DNA from: DAOUEX01 sp034430235
GTDB lineage: Bacteria; Chloroflexota; Anaerolineae; UBA2200
Length of the DNA: 64,000 bases
Reading direction: 5' to 3'
NCBI GenBank assembly: GCA_964478075.1
Contig: CAYZGO010000003.1
Coordinates: 1 to 64,000 of the forward strand
A model generated the notes under the pieces. The model was not told the origin of the DNA and ran no database searches. It saw only the letters and a program-made list of their open reading frames with translations. The stretch's first letter is position 1. Every line of letters starts with the position of its first letter. This document shows positions 41,063-49,822 of this stretch, in pieces. A program made the position numbers and the translations under genes.

Positions 41063-41960
41063 AACTCGCATCCACTCTATTATTGCGATACCACTCGATC
41101 AATTCGGAAAGACCCTCTCCAAAAGTGACTTGTGGGGTCCAGTTCAACACCTCGCGTGCCTTCTTTGGGGAGATCCGCGCGGAAGGAACATCTCCCAGCC
41201 GGGCCTTTTCGAAAACAACCGGGACCGGCAGTTGCTCCGCAACCATCTCGGCCAGTTGTTTGATCGAAATGCCCTCATCCACAACAACATTAAGCTTGGC
41301 TGCCCTCACAGGAGACTGCAAAGCCTGTACAAAGGCCCTGCCAGTGTCGCGCACATGAGTAAACTGTCTGAACTGCGTGCCACTGCCTTCCACTTTCAAA
41401 GGTTGCTGAGCTAGCGCTCTGGTAATAAAGATCGAGAACACGGAGTTAGCACGCATACCCGTTCCATAGGCCGTGCCCAGGCGAAGCGCTACCGTTGGCA
41501 CTCCCTTGAGCCGATCATAGGCCAAGGCTGTCTGCTCACCTGCCAGCTTGGTAATGCTGTAAGGATGTTCGGGTTCGCACGGATGCTCTTCGTCAATAGG
41601 CTGGTAGTGTGGCTTGCCATAGACTTCCCAGGTTGACGCGTAGATGACCCGTTGCACGTGATTGCGCAAGCAAGCCTCCATCAAGTTGGCAGTGCCTGTG
41701 ACATTTGTCTTTGCCGCAAGATATGGCTTATCAAAAGCCAAGTAGACATCGCCAACTGCCCCCAGATGACAGACGTAATCTACTCCCTTCGTTGCCTGGA
41801 CCATGTCATCTAAGCTGGTCAAATCGGCGTGAATGAAATCGCAATTTATCACAGGCGGTTGCAAATCGCAGATGACAACGTCATAACCAGCCCGGCTCAA
41901 GCTTTTGACTACGTGCGACCCTAAGAATCCGCTCCCTCCAGTTACCAGCACTCTTTTCAT
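41055..41960 (-). CDS. NAD-dependent epimerase/dehydratase
   Basis: A 301-residue extended SDR enzyme acting on a nucleotide sugar. V-L-V-T-G-G-S-G-F-L-G-S-H-V-V is the NAD-binding motif; D-Y-V-C-H-L-G-A-V-G-D-V follows. The catalytic region has Y-A-S-T-W-E-V-Y-G and P-Y-S-I-T-K-L-A-G-E with the Tyr and Lys of the Y-x-x-x-K motif. A-L-R-L-G-T-A-Y-G-T-G lies after it. ATG 41960 begins at the family N-terminus; no strong ribosome-binding site is seen. A fragment of a second copy of its 3' end lies at 47013-47108. Confidence 0.92.
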   Translation of the reverse strand: MKRVLVTGGSGFLGSHVVKSLSRAGYDVVICDLQPPVINCDFIHADLTSLDDMVQATKGVDYVCHLGAVGDVYLAFDKPYLAAKTNVTGTANLMEACLRNHVQRVIYASTWEVYGKPHYQPIDEEHPCEPEHPYSITKLAGEQTALAYDRLKGVPTVALRLGTAYGTGMRANSVFSIFITRALAQQPLKVEGSGTQFRQFTHVRDTGRAFVQALQSPVRAAKLNVVVDEGISIKQLAEMVAEQLPVPVVFEKARLGDVPSARISPKKAREVLNWTPQVTFGEGLSELIEWYRNNRVDASYE

Positions 41961-41979
41961 CAGTGTCTCTTCTTCTCGT

Positions 41980-43083
41980 TCACTTGTGTTCCCTAACGAC
42001 TCCACGCAAGATATCTATCAGCCGCTCGGCAGTCGTCTCCTGCGAATGGGAAGCTTCCACAAGCCTGCGTCCTGCCTCTCCCTGGCGCCGCCGTAGCGCC
42101 CTGTCTTCGATGAGGGTTGACAACGCGCTCTCCCACTCTTGCGGCGTCGCAGCCAAGAACCCGTTAATGCCATTCTGTACGATCTGTGTATTGACTCCAA
42201 CTGGCGAACAGACCACTGGAAGCGCAACAGCCATGTACTGCAGTGCTTTGCAGCCGGATTTCCCGCGAGTCCACTCATTGTCAGCTAGCGGCATGATGCC
42301 GATGTCTACTGCCCGCAGATTCTCCACCTCCGTCGCGACTGCCCAACGTTTATTGGTGACCTTGATGTGAGAGCTCGAATACTCCTCCGAACTGATGACA
42401 CAAAACTCTACGTCATAACGTCTGGCCAGTCTGGCGAAGACTTGCTCCAACGTACCAATGTAGGGGAAGGAATTAGGTGTACCGATCCACCCGATCACCA
42501 CTGGGCAACTCGGCTGCTCTTTCCCTGTGGTATACTCCTTGGGCTGATAGCGACGAAGATCAAATCCAGTATCGACCCTGTATACACGGTGGTTGAACTG
42601 CCGGGCATATGTGGCAAGTATCTCATTCCAGACAACAACACACTTGCTAATTCCTAGAATGCGAGGGATCTTGTTCCTACACAGCATTCTAACGAAGCGA
42701 TAGGGATGCTGCTGGTAATAGACGTGCGTTGCGTCATCATACATCACCACCAGATTAGGTTGGTGCCGTTTGAGCCAGGCTTCCAGGCCAAAGGGCACGT
42801 AAGGCAGCAACTCCTTCTCCAGGATCACCAAATCGTACGTCGAGGCCACGGCCAGGGACTTTAGGCGGGCACTCACTCGTTGCACGTAATAGCCAGCGTG
42901 TGATAGGATCTCCCTCAGGCCCGTAGGCCGTGACAAAGTCCCGAAAGTGAAGTAGCGATCGTCAAAAAGCGGAGACATACAGCACTCAAATCCTGCCCGC
43001 TCATAATACTGCAGATAGTCATACGTCATGTAACGGCTGCTGCCACCGTGGGGCCCATATCGGGTCAGAAACAGGATGCGCAT
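41980..43083 (-). CDS. Family 4 glycosyltransferase
   Basis: A 367-residue GT-B enzyme starting M-R-I-L-F-L-T-R-Y-G-P-H-G-G-S-S-R-Y. The donor domain has I-G-W-I-G-T-P-N-S-F-P-Y, A-V-D-I-G-I-M-P-L-A-D-N-E-W and R-G-K-S-G-C-K-A-L-Q-Y-M-A-V-A-L-P-V-V. GGGAG lies 6 nt before ATG 43083. Its 3' end is duplicated as a fragment at 47109-47200, showing that the duplicated block once included at least part of this gene. Confidence 0.88.
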   Translation of the reverse strand: MRILFLTRYGPHGGSSRYMTYDYLQYYERAGFECCMSPLFDDRYFTFGTLSRPTGLREILSHAGYYVQRVSARLKSLAVASTYDLVILEKELLPYVPFGLEAWLKRHQPNLVVMYDDATHVYYQQHPYRFVRMLCRNKIPRILGISKCVVVWNEILATYARQFNHRVYRVDTGFDLRRYQPKEYTTGKEQPSCPVVIGWIGTPNSFPYIGTLEQVFARLARRYDVEFCVISSEEYSSSHIKVTNKRWAVATEVENLRAVDIGIMPLADNEWTRGKSGCKALQYMAVALPVVCSPVGVNTQIVQNGINGFLAATPQEWESALSTLIEDRALRRRQGEAGRRLVEASHSQETTAERLIDILRGVVREHK

Positions 43084-43193
43084 TAGTTGCTCCCACCATC
43101 CCCATCTTCCACAAGCTCACGACGCAAAATGCTCATTAATACTACGTCTTGCAAGCGACCCAATCATCTCTAATGCAGGAAGACCGTAGACCA

Positions 43194-44525
43194 TCATTCA
43201 GCTCCGCGATGCAGCATCACCGATATCCAAGACATGCCCTCTTTGAACAAACTCGCAATCGCCACAACATCGTGCCAACCAGGAACGAATACCCTCAGTG
43301 CCACAGATTGTTGACGAGAAAACAGCAAAGTCCACATCAAAAAGGAGAGCCAGTAACTGAAGGCCACACCTGCAATCGCTCCCCAGGCTCCCCATAGTGT
43401 TCCTGCCGCTGCCGTGCCGCCAAACAGAGTAAGCACGGTGATTAAGGAAACACGGCTGGCAAGCGCAGGCTTCCCCAGTCCGACATAGTACCCCGAAAAA
43501 ACACGTCCCATTCCCAGCACGGCAACAGCCGGGAAGATGACTATCAGTACATGATACGAAGAAGCAAACTCTTTTCCAAAAAGGCCAACGATAAGCGGGT
43601 ATCCCAAGATCAGCAGCAATAGAAAGGCAACTCCGCTCACCAGAACCAGGAAACGTATGATTCTGACCGTAAGAGCCGTCATGTTGTCCTGATCCTGTGA
43701 AAGAGCAACTCTGGGCGTGACAACCGTGGCTATAGCCAGTGGTAGCTGATAGAATATCCCTGCCAGAGTTCTCCCAACAGTATAGACACCTACAATCGCT
43801 GCCCCACCGATAGCAGCCAGCAGATAGATCTCCACGTGGCACTTGATCAGGCCGTCAAACACGGACGTTATGAACGAACGGCTGCCGAAACGACACAAAC
43901 GCGAGAGCATCTCTGTGTCAGGGCGACCGAACCCCACGCGCTGAAGCACCAGACAGGTGGACAGAGCTCCTGTCAGTACAACAGTCAACGTCCAAGCTAC
44001 AACTGCTCCTTGCAGTCCCAGAGCAAGTACAAACAAGAAAAACACGACCAGTACAAGCTGAATCACAGTTTGTGATACACCAACGAACGCAAAAGCCTCG
44101 ACGAAGCCAGCGCCTAGCAGGACATTGGTCGAATACGTGAGCACCAACAACACGGGAAGCGTGATCATGGCGATCCTCAACGCTGAATCATCCAGAGACT
44201 GTGGCACGATCCCCGCCCTTACCAGCAAGTGTGCCGCCCCCCACAAAATCGCCCCCTGTATCACTGCCGCCACAAGAGCGCTGCTGGCAACCACCTCCTT
44301 TCGAACGTTCGAACTGGTGTGAAAGACAACTGCCTGATCAATGCCCAGCATACCCAATTGAGCAAGAATCGTCGGCAACAGGATAATTAGCGAATAGACG
44401 CCCTTGCCTCCAGGACCCAGTGCGCGAGCGACAATCACTGCGGCAGGGATGGAAACTAGTACCATGGTCATGCGGGACAAGAAGGTCAACAGTGATTCAC
44501 GAGCGACGTCGGGCAAATGCTGCAT
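43194..44525 (-). CDS. Oligosaccharide flippase (Wzx-like), copy 2
   Basis: A 443-residue membrane protein of the polysaccharide transporter type with about 12-14 spans. R-A-L-G-P-G-G-K-G-V-Y-S-L near residue 40 is the common loop after the first span. Distinct in sequence from the flippase at 30924-32474, so the locus may export two glycans or be a merger of two loci. ATG 44525 is preferred; the 23 upstream codons are Cys- and Trp-rich and unlike the family. Confidence 0.85.
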   Translation of the reverse strand: MQHLPDVARESLLTFLSRMTMVLVSIPAAVIVARALGPGGKGVYSLIILLPTILAQLGMLGIDQAVVFHTSSNVRKEVVASSALVAAVIQGAILWGAAHLLVRAGIVPQSLDDSALRIAMITLPVLLVLTYSTNVLLGAGFVEAFAFVGVSQTVIQLVLVVFFLFVLALGLQGAVVAWTLTVVLTGALSTCLVLQRVGFGRPDTEMLSRLCRFGSRSFITSVFDGLIKCHVEIYLLAAIGGAAIVGVYTVGRTLAGIFYQLPLAIATVVTPRVALSQDQDNMTALTVRIIRFLVLVSGVAFLLLLILGYPLIVGLFGKEFASSYHVLIVIFPAVAVLGMGRVFSGYYVGLGKPALASRVSLITVLTLFGGTAAAGTLWGAWGAIAGVAFSYWLSFLMWTLLFSRQQSVALRVFVPGWHDVVAIASLFKEGMSWISVMLHRGAE

Positions 44526-44709
44526 ATCTCCGGGTAGCTCCCATGGCCTCTCCACTACGTTCCAACAATTCCAGTTGACCGCACAACAGCACATCGAGAT
44601 TCAATCGCTCTTTGCAGGAATACCACACAATCTACAAAAACCACCATCTCATCCACAGAAAGGTATGGGGATGACTGGCCGTACCCAGAATTGAGCGCAG
44701 CACAAGATC

Positions 44710-45657
44710 TCATGCTGGCACTTGCTTCTGACCAGCCATCAGCAGCAGGTCACCCCTTCCCGTCCAGCGCAGCAGCCTGTTCGCACCGGCGTGCAGCCAG
44801 CGCACAGGAGCTAGCAGTGGACTGCTCTTGATCACGTGCGTGCGCTGATAATCGCTTGTGAGCCGGTTGGCGTTCACTGTGACCCCCCGCAGGTCACCCC
44901 AGATCACCACAGGGTTGATGCTCTGTGTCTCGTGGTACACAACTCGAAAGCCTACCCCCGTGAACAGCCTGGCCAGGGAGGAAGCCGTGAAGTAATTCAA
45001 GTGCTGCAGAAAAACATAGCGAGACTTGGCTCCCAACAACTTTGCTGTCAGGCTGTTGCTATTCGGCACGCTGGCCAGCAGAAGGCCATTGGCCGCCAGC
45101 AGGTCGTAGGCACGTCGCACGAAAGCCCTCGGATCGGGCAGATGCTCCAGCGTAGCCCACATGACGATGACGTCGCAGCTACCTGGCACAAAACGGTCGG
45201 TGGTGGTAAAATTCCCGACTACAGCATCGAGCCCCAGACTCTGCGCATGCTCAATAGCTGGCCTGGAGATGTCCAGGCCCTGCACCACAGCAAAGCCAAG
45301 CTGCTGGGCGACGACTAGAAATGATCCCGTGGCACAGCCCACCTCGAGCAGGCGCTCCCTGCCCATAGTTTCAGGCCGCAGCCGGGCGGAGACCCGCTGC
45401 AGGAAGGCAATTTCCTTCAAGTACTTTTCTTTTGCAAAGTCCAGCACCAGTCGTCGAGGATCCCTGAAATAGCCCTCGCCCAGCGAGTCGTAGAGTTCAG
45501 CCAGGACTGAAGCAGCCGGCGCAGGGTTAATATACGTGGTACCGCAGTCAGTACAACGCACATAGCTGTAACCATCTTTGTTGAATGCCAGCCTGTAGGT
45601 ACTCGAGTCACAGACCGGACATCTGCGTTCAGTCAAGGTCAGCTCCATCTCCTTCAC
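44710..45657 (-). CDS. SAM-dependent methyltransferase with N-terminal zinc motif
   Basis: A 315-residue class I methyltransferase. Residues about 12-40 hold C-P-V-C and C-T-D-C pairs, the zinc ribbon often fused to sugar C-methyltransferases. Motif I is R-L-L-E-V-G-C-A-T-G-S-F-L near residue 100, followed by D-V-I-V-M-W-A-T-L-E-H-L-P-D-P. It may methylate a sugar or a glycan end; the acceptor is unknown. The start is GTG 45657 or the ATG three codons on; GAAGGAG lies between them. Confidence 0.88.
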   Translation of the reverse strand: MKEMELTLTERRCPVCDSSTYRLAFNKDGYSYVRCTDCGTTYINPAPAASVLAELYDSLGEGYFRDPRRLVLDFAKEKYLKEIAFLQRVSARLRPETMGRERLLEVGCATGSFLVVAQQLGFAVVQGLDISRPAIEHAQSLGLDAVVGNFTTTDRFVPGSCDVIVMWATLEHLPDPRAFVRRAYDLLAANGLLLASVPNSNSLTAKLLGAKSRYVFLQHLNYFTASSLARLFTGVGFRVVYHETQSINPVVIWGDLRGVTVNANRLTSDYQRTHVIKSSPLLAPVRWLHAGANRLLRWTGRGDLLLMAGQKQVPA

Positions 45658-45782
45658 CTCAGAAGGCTCATCTTATTCACAGGCTCTCTTACGCGCAACG
45701 TGCCGTACACCTGGTAGCACCTGCTTGACTTGGAGCAAGCAGGCGCTTGGTGTAGCGTGGGCAGAACACAGACCGGTGCATG

Positions 45783-47012
45783 CTAGGCCACCTGATCCGA
45801 GATCATGGAGGGAGCGCGCGTTGGGCCCACCAGTCCTTTCTCTCGTAACAGCCGCTCGTACTCGTCTCTGACCTTGTCAAAAACGCGGTATTCATCAAAC
45901 CGCTGCAAAGCAATGCGACGGCCTTCTTCCCCCATGCGTCGTGCCTTCTCGCGATCAGTGAGTAGCTCAACCATTGCCTCGGCCAGAGCTTGCACATCGC
46001 CTAACGGCACTAGCAGACCGTTACGACCATGCTCTATGGCTTCACGATTGCCTTTGACATCAGTAACGACAGCGGGCACCTGCATTGCAGATGCCTCCAT
46101 CACTGCGCGCGGCATGCCCTCAAACAGTGACGGTAGCACCAATACGTTCATAGTTCTATAAAGCAATGGAAGTTCGTAGTTGGGCCGCTGGCCGAGAAAG
46201 ACACAATGCTCTGCAATTCCATAGTCAACAGCAACAGATGGCTCAACTGCATCCGGTTTGCCATGATCTGCTTCGCCAATAATCAGGAAACGGATGTCTG
46301 GCAGACGCTCTAACACGCATCTGGCTGCTGACAGAAAATCACAGAACCCTTTGCGCTTGGCTGCCAGACGACCCACAAATCCGACAATACCTACATCGTG
46401 CGGGGCACGAAGTTCTTGTCTGCTTCTAGCAACATCTGCATCCGAAAAACGCTGGGGATCAAACGTCGTCAAATCTATACCATTACCCAGGTACTCGATC
46501 TTCCAGGAAGGACAAATACCCTCCTTGATAGCGGTAGCAATGTCTTCGGAGTTCACCGAGAGGATCTTGTCTGAGCAGAACGCTGCAATCTTTGCCAGGG
46601 CTATGAAGAATGCCCGTGCCCATCTATTCATGTGGTCATGAAAGTAAAACCCGTGCACAGTGTTGACAACAATCGGCACGTGAGCCATCCTGGCCGCCAG
46701 TTGGCCTAAAAGCCCAGGTTTAGGGGTATGAGTGTGCACGATCGTATACCGCTCGCGCAAGAAAAGCCGGTAGAGCTGCCACAAGGCCCGCAAATCAGCC
46801 AATGGACTGATACGGCGTTGAATCTCGATCGTAAACACCGGGATGCCTCGTGATTCTATCTCACCCATCAAGGGGCCCTTGCTACAGACGGCGTGTACCT
46901 CATATCCCTCCCGTTTGAGATAAAGAATTTGGTTAAGCAGAATGTAGTGTACTGTCGAGTCTACAGAGGTGATGTAAGCTACTTTTACGCCTTGCTTACT
47001 CATAACTTGCAC
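45783..47012 (-). CDS. Family 4 glycosyltransferase, duplicate B
   Basis: A 409-residue GT-B enzyme. Its first about 187 residues nearly duplicate the gene at 39851-41062, with the same V-H-A-V-C-S-K-G-P-L, T-H-T-P-K-P and H-G-F-Y-F-H-D-H-M-N-R-W. The donor-binding part then switches to G-F-V-G-R-L-A-A-K-R-K-G, P-S-L-F-E-G-M-P-R-A-V-M-E-A-S-A-M-Q-V-P. The last 55 residues again resemble copy A. The start is GTG 47012 or ATG 47003, equivalent to the start of copy A. The block is preceded by fused fragments of the epimerase and of a GT4 gene. Confidence 0.9.
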   Translation of the reverse strand: MQVMSKQGVKVAYITSVDSTVHYILLNQILYLKREGYEVHAVCSKGPLMGEIESRGIPVFTIEIQRRISPLADLRALWQLYRLFLRERYTIVHTHTPKPGLLGQLAARMAHVPIVVNTVHGFYFHDHMNRWARAFFIALAKIAAFCSDKILSVNSEDIATAIKEGICPSWKIEYLGNGIDLTTFDPQRFSDADVARSRQELRAPHDVGIVGFVGRLAAKRKGFCDFLSAARCVLERLPDIRFLIIGEADHGKPDAVEPSVAVDYGIAEHCVFLGQRPNYELPLLYRTMNVLVLPSLFEGMPRAVMEASAMQVPAVVTDVKGNREAIEHGRNGLLVPLGDVQALAEAMVELLTDREKARRMGEEGRRIALQRFDEYRVFDKVRDEYERLLREKGLVGPTRAPSMISDQVA

Positions 47013-47200
47013 TCAGTTCATTACCGCGATACCACTCGATCAATTCGGAAAGACCCTCTCCAAGAGTCACCTGTGAGGTCCAGCTCAACATCTCACGTAC
47101 CTTCTTTGACGACCCTGCGCAAGATATCTATCAGCCGCTCGGCAGTGTTCTCCTGCGACCAGGAGGTTACCACAAACCTGCGCCATGCTTCACCCTGGCT
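47013..47200 (-). pseudogene. Fused remnants of epimerase and GT4 3' ends
   Basis: Bases 47013-47108 closely match the 3' end of the epimerase gene (from about 41072), and 47109-47200 match the 3' end of the GT4 gene (from about 41998). In the intact locus these are separated by roughly 850 bp of epimerase coding sequence, so a deletion has joined them here. Confidence 0.75.
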
Positions 47201-47569
47201 TGCCCCCACTTGCTTCACCGCCATGCACATACGTCAGGACAGTCGCTACTACAGCGTTACCGGAGTTCTGACAGCTATGTCATTCTTCGCCTTCGCTGCG
47301 CTCCGGCTCAGAATCTCCGATTACTCAATGGAAATCGCTTGTATTGCGTCGTTGAGACTCTTCGCTCGCTCCGGTCGCTCAGAATGACAGGTTACCGGAA
47401 TTAAGGTAACAACGTACTACTATCCCAGCCATGCTGTGTTGCCGCGTTTCGGGACCTGCAACAGCAACACAGCAGCGATTGCGAGGTTGTTGCCCAAATA
47501 TACACTCATTCGGCACATTTGACAAACATGAGAGTATCGTGAGTTTGGCTGGAGTTGCCCTCAGACAGC
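47201..47569. repeat. Intergenic region with direct and inverted repeats
   Basis: No gene seen. GTTACCGGAGTT (47256-47267) and GTTACCGGAATT (47391-47402) are direct repeats flanking a 123-nt insert whose inner ends TGTCATTCT and AGAATGACA are inverted, which has the look of a small mobile element. A 10-bp inverted repeat, GCTGTGTTGC (47433-47442) with 47464-47473, follows. Confidence 0.5.
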
Positions 47570-47598
47570 TTGGTAAAAGGCAATGTCTATGCTACAAT
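47570..47598 (+). promoter_or_regulatory. Sigma-70-like promoter, TTGGTA-17-TACAAT
   Basis: TTGGTA (47570-47575) and TACAAT (47593-47598), 17-nt spacer. The predicted start near 47605 almost coincides with ATG 47607, suggesting a leaderless message. Confidence 0.45.
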
Positions 47599-47606
47599 GA
47601 GGCAGG

Positions 47607-47888
47607 ATGCGGCTACAGGGTGACCATCTTCGGGAGACTCTGGCAATAAGAGAAGTGCTCGCTGCTCTCATTCTCGTCGCCTCGCTTCTGGTCTTGATGA
47701 TGCCCGGCGCCGCCCAAGCGCAGGAAGCCCCAGTCACCACTGCATCTATCCCTTGTGTCGGGTGCCCTGCCTTGTCGACGGCGCGAACCCGACTAAAGAG
47801 CCTCCAAGCGACTCTACGCGGCCCTTCTACCCCACACAGACACTTTCCTGCTATAATGGCAGAATCCAATTGGAGACTAGGACACTGA
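47607..47888 (+). CDS. Short exported protein or remnant
   Basis: 93 codons with a clear signal peptide (L-A-A-L-I-L-V-A-S-L-L-V-L-M-M-P-G-A-A-Q-A-Q, about residues 18-39) and a short unrecognised tail with C-V-G-C-P. The tail overlaps the -10 box (TATAAT, 47852-47857) of the next gene, so the 3' part may be debris. It could be the start of a secreted protein whose body was deleted. Confidence 0.4.
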   Translation: MRLQGDHLRETLAIREVLAALILVASLLVLMMPGAAQAQEAPVTTASIPCVGCPALSTARTRLKSLQATLRGPSTPHRHFPAIMAESNWRLGH

Positions 47889-47891
47889 GAA

Positions 47892-49091
47892 ATGAAAAGA
47901 CGGCCTAAGCAAAGCAGAGCCATTGCGCGTGTCTTACTCACCGTGCTCACGCTGCACCTGATCGTGCTGGGACTGCATGAGGTCCTGGCGCAGAAAGGCA
48001 GCGTCCTTTCACTTGAGCACCGGTTATCAGCAGACTTATCCACTTTGGCGTGTGTCACTCATGCACACACAGGAACCTCCTTGGGTTACGAGCCACCGCC
48101 ACGCCAGGGAGCGCATGGCCTGGAGCATATCCAAAATCACTACAACCAGGCCACCCACCCCATTTTCGCCCCCAATACCCGCGACCGCGTGACCACTAGC
48201 GGCGGCTATTCCCATGCCCTGCGTGGCAACATCACCGACCAAGTCCATGTGCGGGACGCTCCACCGCTTCAAGTCCACCAATATGCCTGCTACTTGCCCA
48301 TCGTTCTGCGTCAAACGACATCTGTGCCCCGGCCCACTGCTACCGTCACGCAGATCCTGACAGGAACGCCGACGGGCACATCGACAGCATCTCCTACGGA
48401 GATGCACTCGGCTACGCAGACGCTGACACCAACACCTACGTATACCTCGACGCCAAGCCCAACAAATATGCCCACCCAGGACATCCTTGTTCTCGGGCAC
48501 ATCACAGATGCCCACATCGGCGGAAGCTGGGTCTACTCTCAGCGCCTCCCAGTTGTGGTAAGCCTTGTCAGCCAAGAGGTTGACGTCATGGTAGACACCG
48601 GGGATTGCACCGACCACGGCACTGCGGCGGAAAGCATCGAATACATGGACCTGGTCAGCAGCAATGCGACCATCCCCTGGCGAGCTGTCATGGGCAATCA
48701 CGACACGCCTGGAATCTTTGAGATGTACATTGGACCGTTGGAGTGGTCGTGGGACGTAGGCGGCTACCGGTTTATCGGCATCAATACCGAGGCTATCAAC
48801 TACACTGCTCTGGATCAGTCGCTGACCACAGAGAAGCCCTGCATCATCTTTGGCCATTTTCCGCTGAGTTGGTGTAAGCCTGCCGACCAGAGCAAACTGC
48901 GTCAGCGTTTCAAGACATACGACGTCCCGATTTACATCGCCGGCCACACTCATGTTGATTCGTTGGAGACTGATCCTTACTCGGGGACTCTGCTGCTCAC
49001 CGGCCAGCGTGCCGGCCTGGGACACTACCGGGTGATCACCTTACGAGGCTCCGAGGTACAGAGCATCGTCTTCAAGTCCGCGTGGGACTAG
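47892..49091 (+). CDS. Secreted metallophosphoesterase with Thr/Pro linker
   Basis: A 399-residue exported protein. A signal or anchor (about 10-34) is followed by a poorly conserved region and C-Y-L-P-I-V-L-R-Q near residue 137, a Thr/Pro linker (about 145-195), and a calcineurin-like phosphoesterase domain (about 197-399). Its metal motifs are in order: H-I-T-D-A-H-I-G, D-T-G-D-C-T-D-H-G, V-M-G-N-H-D-T-P, F-G-H-F-P-L-S and A-G-H-T-H-V-D. All metal ligands appear present, so it should hydrolyse phosphoesters outside the cell; the substrate is unknown. A TATAAT box at 47852-47857 lies 35 nt upstream. Confidence 0.85.
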   Translation: MKRRPKQSRAIARVLLTVLTLHLIVLGLHEVLAQKGSVLSLEHRLSADLSTLACVTHAHTGTSLGYEPPPRQGAHGLEHIQNHYNQATHPIFAPNTRDRVTTSGGYSHALRGNITDQVHVRDAPPLQVHQYACYLPIVLRQTTSVPRPTATVTQILTGTPTGTSTASPTEMHSATQTLTPTPTYTSTPSPTNMPTQDILVLGHITDAHIGGSWVYSQRLPVVVSLVSQEVDVMVDTGDCTDHGTAAESIEYMDLVSSNATIPWRAVMGNHDTPGIFEMYIGPLEWSWDVGGYRFIGINTEAINYTALDQSLTTEKPCIIFGHFPLSWCKPADQSKLRQRFKTYDVPIYIAGHTHVDSLETDPYSGTLLLTGQRAGLGHYRVITLRGSEVQSIVFKSAWD

Positions 49092-49260
49092 TGGTCGTTC
49101 GAGGGGAGGAGCGTCTCTCGTCCGTCTTGCACAACTGAGTTGCTCAGTGCCCCGAAGCCACAGCCTTGCTGCCCTTCTTCCTTGCTTCTAAACCCCCCAG
49201 GCAAAGTGATGGCTGGCTGCCGCCGCGCATGCTTGGTCCTTTTGCTAGGCATTAGCGTTT
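49092..49260. other. Intergenic, no gene seen
   Basis: Short spacer with no supported gene; a TATAAT at 49267-49272 lies just beyond its right end. Confidence 0.4.
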
Positions 49261-49644
49261 TTGTGTTATAATAAGGACGGATTCGGGGGACAGGATACTG
49301 CTGAGCACGAAAGCCAGGTGTCCGTGGCCTACCAGAGCGACAATCTCTGGAGTACCCCACGGGATGCCAGCACCGTGAGCCAGGCCTCACATGTGCTGAC
49401 AATCAGTGCTACTGATGCGACGAAGCGTACCTCTATGCGGCTCATTAACGTCATGAGTAATGCAGCAGATGCGGTATCTAGCGTTGTGCTTGATAGCACT
49501 CCCAAGGGAGAGACTTTCAACCGCATGGTGAAGGTGTCCGGTCTCGTAAGCGATAACGACGGACTGAGAGCTATGCGCATTTACATTGATGGCACCCTGA
49601 ACACGGAGGTCCAACTGCAGGGTATCAGCAGCAACTTTGAATGA
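49261..49644 (+). pseudogene. Fragment of an Ig-like surface protein
   Basis: The frame reads like the interior of a large adhesin: S-H-V-L-T-I-S-A-T-D-A-T-K-R-T-S, then S-T-P-K-G-E-T-F-N-R-M-V-K-V-S-G and V-S-D-N-D-G-L-R-A-M-R-I-Y-I-D-G-T. That is one bacterial Ig-like repeat plus the end of another. There is no signal peptide or credible start, and it stops after 127 codons. A TATAAT lies over its first codons. Remnant rather than a gene. The following 49645-49822 shows no gene. Confidence 0.6.
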
Positions 49645-49822
49645 TTCTGAAATACGCCACAGATCAGGGGACTCTATCGTAGTCTATTGGGCAATACGGT
49701 TCCGGCCAGACTTTCTAGGTGGCAAGTGCCTGTGTCTGCGATGCGTGGATCACCACGGATTCAAGTCTGCCGGGGCAAACAAAGAAGCCTGTACAATCCA
49801 GGCTGCTAGGAGGTAATGTCTT

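Noticed and set aside
47561..48058. 165-codon minus-strand frame across the start of the phosphoesterase gene
   Set aside because: No start signal or family features; the plus strand has two promoters and two signal peptides there.
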